From positions 124,001 to 188,000 of the forward strand of contig NZ_NNBJ01000015.1 in the NCBI RefSeq assembly GCF_002803085.1: a stretch of DNA of 64,000 nucleotides. The letters are read 5' to 3'. Position 1 is the first letter of the stretch. Each line of letters starts with the position of its first letter. The stretch comes from Streptomyces sp. CB01201. GTDB taxonomy: Bacteria > Actinomycetota > Actinomycetes > Streptomycetales > Streptomycetaceae. The position numbers and the translations under genes were made by a program. Below the pieces are notes generated by a model. That model was not told the DNA's origin and searched no databases. It saw only the letters and a program-made list of their open reading frames with translations. Positions 61,439 to 64,000 of the stretch are shown here, in pieces.

Positions 61439-63067
61439 TTAAGGGGACAGTTCCGCTCGCAGCGTGGCTCTCAGGCGCAGCGTGGCGACGAGGCGCTGGA
61501 AGGCCTCGGCCCAGTAACCCCCCGCCCCCGGCGACGCCCCCTCCCGCTCCGGCGGCGTAGCCGTCAGCGCCTCCAGGCGGGGCGACTCCGCAGGGTCGAG
61601 GCAGCGCTCGGCCAGGCCCATCACCCCGCTGAAGCTCCAGGGGTAGCTTCCCGCGTCCCGCGCGATCTCCAGCGCGTCCACGACCGCCCGCCCCAGCGCC
61701 CCCGCCCACGGCACCACACACACGCCGAGCAGTTGGAACGCCTCCGACAAGCCGTGCGCGGATATGAACCGAGCCACCCAGTCCGCCCGTTCGGGCTCCG
61801 CGAGGATGGACAGGAGCTTGGCCCGCTCGGCCAGCGACGCCGTCCCCGCGCCCTCGCCCGGCGGCGCGGACGGCGCGCCGAGCAGAGCCCGCGCCCACTC
61901 CGCGTCCCGCTGTCGCACGGCCGCCCGGCACCACGCCGCGTGCAGCTCGTCGCCCCAGTCGTCGGCTACGGGCAGCGCCACGAGTTCGGAGACCGGACGC
62001 CCGCCGAGCCGCCGCGGCCACGTGGCGAGCGGCGTCGCCTCGACCAACTGGCCGAGCCACCAGGACCGTTCACCCCGCCCGGCCGGAGGGCGCGGCGCGA
62101 CCCCGTCCCGCTGCATCGCCGCATCGCACTCGTGCGGCGCCTCCACCGAGATCGTCGCCACCTCGCCGGTACGGTCCAGGGACACGCAGGACGCCGCACG
62201 CTCGGCCATCCGCCCCGCGAGCGCCGAACCGGGCAACGCGGAGAGCAGCTCCGCCGCGGTCGCCCGCACATTGCGGCTGCGGTCGGCGAGCGCCTGTTCC
62301 AGGAACGGTTCGTCCGCGGCCGAGAGCCGGTCGCGCAGCGAGTCCAGGAACATCAGCCGGTCCTCGGCCCGTTCGGTCGACCAGGTCGTGGCGAGCAGCG
62401 CCCGCCCCGCCTGCGCGTCGTACGCCCGCACCGCTTCGAGCAGGGCCACCCGCTCGGCGAACAGGCCCTCTTCCCAAAGGAGTTGGACGGCAGGGGTGTC
62501 CCCGGGCTCCGGCAGTACCGACCCGCCCGACGCCCCGCGCTGGGCGAAGCGCCACTCCGGGTTGAGCCGGGCCAGCCACAGTCCCCGCGGGCCCGCGAAG
62601 GCCAGCGCCTGGGGTCGCAGATCCGTGCGGGCCCGGGCCGCGTCGAGCAGGGTGGGCAGCAGCTCGGCCGGTGCGCGCAGACCGCGCTCATTGGCCAGGG
62701 CCAGCCATTGGGGAAGCAGTTCTCCCAGGTCGGGCGCGCTCCCGCGCCGGCCCCCGGCATGCGCGGGCGCCGAACGGTCGGCGAGGAGCAACGCCAAGCG
62801 CCGCCGCGCCGCTTCGGGCAGCGCGGGCCGGTCGTCCGGCGGGGCGTCCGGTGGGCGCACCCCCGCAGCCGCCGGAACGAGCCCCGCCCTGCGCCGCAGG
62901 GTCTGCGCGGCGGCGGCATCGAGCAGCTCCCCGGGCCCCCCGGCCCCCGGCCGCCGATCGGTACCGAGCAGCGCAGTGGTCACCAACTCCTCCCAGGCCC
63001 CGGCCTCAACCCCGGGCCCCGCGCCGCCCGTCTCCACGCTGGTTGCCCCCCTAGTCGTGCTGGTCAT
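61439..63067 (-). CDS. DUF5691 family protein
   Basis: A 542-residue protein, mostly helical, rich in Ala/Leu/Arg, with HEAT-like character (SLRDRLSAADEPFLEQALADR; VRATAAELLSALPG). Recognisable blocks are WEELVTTALLGTDRRP, LLWEEGLFAERVALLEAV and WSFSGVMGLAERCLDP. This is the DUF5691 protein that in many bacteria sits with a SWIM zinc-finger protein, an AAA (MoxR) ATPase and a VWA protein; only the SWIM partner is visible here. No signal or membrane segment. ATG 63067 with GGAGGGGG upstream. Function unknown. Confidence 0.85.
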   Translation of the reverse strand: MTSTTRGATSVETGGAGPGVEAGAWEELVTTALLGTDRRPGAGGPGELLDAAAAQTLRRRAGLVPAAAGVRPPDAPPDDRPALPEAARRRLALLLADRSAPAHAGGRRGSAPDLGELLPQWLALANERGLRAPAELLPTLLDAARARTDLRPQALAFAGPRGLWLARLNPEWRFAQRGASGGSVLPEPGDTPAVQLLWEEGLFAERVALLEAVRAYDAQAGRALLATTWSTERAEDRLMFLDSLRDRLSAADEPFLEQALADRSRNVRATAAELLSALPGSALAGRMAERAASCVSLDRTGEVATISVEAPHECDAAMQRDGVAPRPPAGRGERSWWLGQLVEATPLATWPRRLGGRPVSELVALPVADDWGDELHAAWCRAAVRQRDAEWARALLGAPSAPPGEGAGTASLAERAKLLSILAEPERADWVARFISAHGLSEAFQLLGVCVVPWAGALGRAVVDALEIARDAGSYPWSFSGVMGLAERCLDPAESPRLEALTATPPEREGASPGAGGYWAEAFQRLVATLRLRATLRAELSP

Positions 63068-63245
63068 CGAACCCCCTCCGTACCGCTGATGTCCTGGTCC
63101 GCCCCCTGTACGGCACCCGTTCGCACCGCCGGCCCGGTCCTCACCCGTCCCCGCGCGGGCCCCACCCGCACCGCCACCGCCACCGTCCCCACCCGGGCCA
63201 TCCCGCACCCACCCGTTCCGTATCGGCTCGTCGCCCGCAGTCCGC

Positions 63246-64000
63246 TCACGTCAGGGCCACCGCCTCCGTCGATCCCCGCGGCCAAGCGGTCAGTGGGGTG
63301 AAGCCCCGGTGGCCGCATTCGCCGAAGACCGTCACCGGGGCGCCCCCGGACATCGCCGCCAGCCTCCACAGGGCGGAGCGTGCCGTGCCCGGTGTCACGG
63401 GGAGGGCCAACTCGTCGTCGAAGTCGGCCAGTTGCCAGTGGTCGTCGCCCTCCTTCGGGGGCGTCGGTATCGCCGCGGTCAACGTCGTCGGGTACGACTC
63501 CAGCCAGGGGTCGTCCAGGAGCGCCCGCCCGTACCGCTCGACCGCCTCGGTCGCCGTGCCGCCCGGGGGCGGGCCGTCGGGCGCGGGCCCGGTCCCGTAC
63601 CGCTCACCCAGGGCCGCCCGCAGTTGTCCCGCGCCGGGGTACGGCGTCAGGTCGGCGTCGATCGTCAGGCCCACCGGCAGTGCTGTGCCGGGAGCCCGGC
63701 CCGCCGCCCCGAAGTCCAGGACCAGCGCCGAGCGGTGCGACTCCCTGCCGTACAGCCAGATGCGGCGGGTGGTCAGCTTCGCGTCGGCCGTGTCGTACTG
63801 GGCGAGGACCTGCCAGCGGTCGCGTAGCGCGGGGCCCCGCGGGGCGGCGGGCACCCCGACGCGGGAGCGGACCGTGGCGGCCAACGGCTCCGGCAGCTCG
63901 GCCCGGCCGAGCCAGGCCCGGTCGAGGAGGTGCAGCAGAGCGCACTCCTCCAGGAGCCGCATCGGCCAACCCGGGCCGGAGCCCGGTATCGCACCCAACT
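63246..64000 (-). CDS. SWIM zinc-finger family protein, C-terminal part (5' end outside window)
   Basis: At least 251 residues, open at the right edge; the SWIM motif itself would be further upstream and is not seen. Recognisable C-terminal blocks: LLEECALLHLLDRAWLGRAEL, RDRWQVLAQYDTADAKLTTRRIWLYGRE, LPVGLTIDADLTPYPGAG and VTVFGECGHRGFTPLTAW. The protein lies 178 bp upstream of the DUF5691 gene on the same strand, the usual pairing. Assignment rests on this pairing and on the C-terminal family pattern. Confidence 0.7.
   Translation of the reverse strand, partial: LGAIPGSGPGWPMRLLEECALLHLLDRAWLGRAELPEPLAATVRSRVGVPAAPRGPALRDRWQVLAQYDTADAKLTTRRIWLYGRESHRSALVLDFGAAGRAPGTALPVGLTIDADLTPYPGAGQLRAALGERYGTGPAPDGPPPGGTATEAVERYGRALLDDPWLESYPTTLTAAIPTPPKEGDDHWQLADFDDELALPVTPGTARSALWRLAAMSGGAPVTVFGECGHRGFTPLTAWPRGSTEAVALT

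Overview
The window is a high-GC actinobacterial chromosome segment from a Streptomyces. Evidence: strong G/C bias at codon third positions, GTG starts, GGAGG-type ribosome sites, only one TTA codon noticed in the annotated genes (in a lipase), and recognisable developmental genes (whiD, bldM with its sigma-BldN promoter, a sigD-type sigma factor). Gene order (groESL1, whiD/bldM, sigD, guaB, guaB3, glpD, five membrane kinases, chorismate mutase, guaA, pcrA, icmB) matches what I remember of the Streptomyces coelicolor SCO4760-SCO4800 region. This is core chromosome, not an island; I see no phage, insertion sequence, CRISPR array, tRNA or rRNA.

Layout. 1-2.7 kb: 5' part of a response regulator on the minus strand, then the HrcA/CIRCE-controlled groES-groEL1 pair. 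2.7-10.6 kb: a carbohydrate uptake locus (solute-binding lipoprotein, two permeases, D-2-hydroxyacid dehydrogenase, a DeoR-HTH/LacI-type regulator, divergent DUF2264 enzyme) with a shared TTCGATCA-type operator. 10.6-13.4 kb: SDR oxidoreductase, MOSC protein, LysR regulator. 13.4-22.5 kb: whiD, bldM, sigD, guaB, guaB3, a membrane protein, an atypical nucleotide-sugar dehydrogenase and glpD. 23.2-34.3 kb: five co-oriented transmembrane Ser/Thr kinase-type receptors, one of them a pseudokinase with a large insertion. 34.5-39.6 kb: aldehyde dehydrogenase, GMC oxidoreductase, membrane-anchored protein. 40.2-42.4 kb: chorismate mutase with an apparent leader-peptide attenuator, and guaA. 42.5-49 kb: class II aldolase-like protein, membrane proteins, and a LiaFSR-like PspC / histidine kinase / response regulator locus. 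49-54.6 kb: duplicated membrane esterases, two NlpC/P60 peptidoglycan hydrolases. 54.8-64 kb: pcrA, an M23 peptidase with a repeat-rich cytoplasmic half, a TTA-containing lipase, icmB, repeat arrays, and a DUF5691/SWIM pair cut by the window end.

Themes. Developmental regulators, membrane kinases that (from memory) affect spore-wall assembly in S. coelicolor, and three cell-wall hydrolases lie close together. Purine synthesis is split between guaB/guaB3 and guaA. The most interesting non-gene signals are: a probably leaderless 23-codon peptide with Phe/Tyr codons followed by a 19-bp stem upstream of chorismate mutase; a 26-bp tandem repeat that triplicates the translation start of the PspC gene with ATGA overlaps; a coding-like 27-codon extension after the SDR stop codon; a nucleotide-sugar dehydrogenase with Gly in place of the catalytic Cys; and a TTA codon plus a hairpin leader on a secreted lipase.
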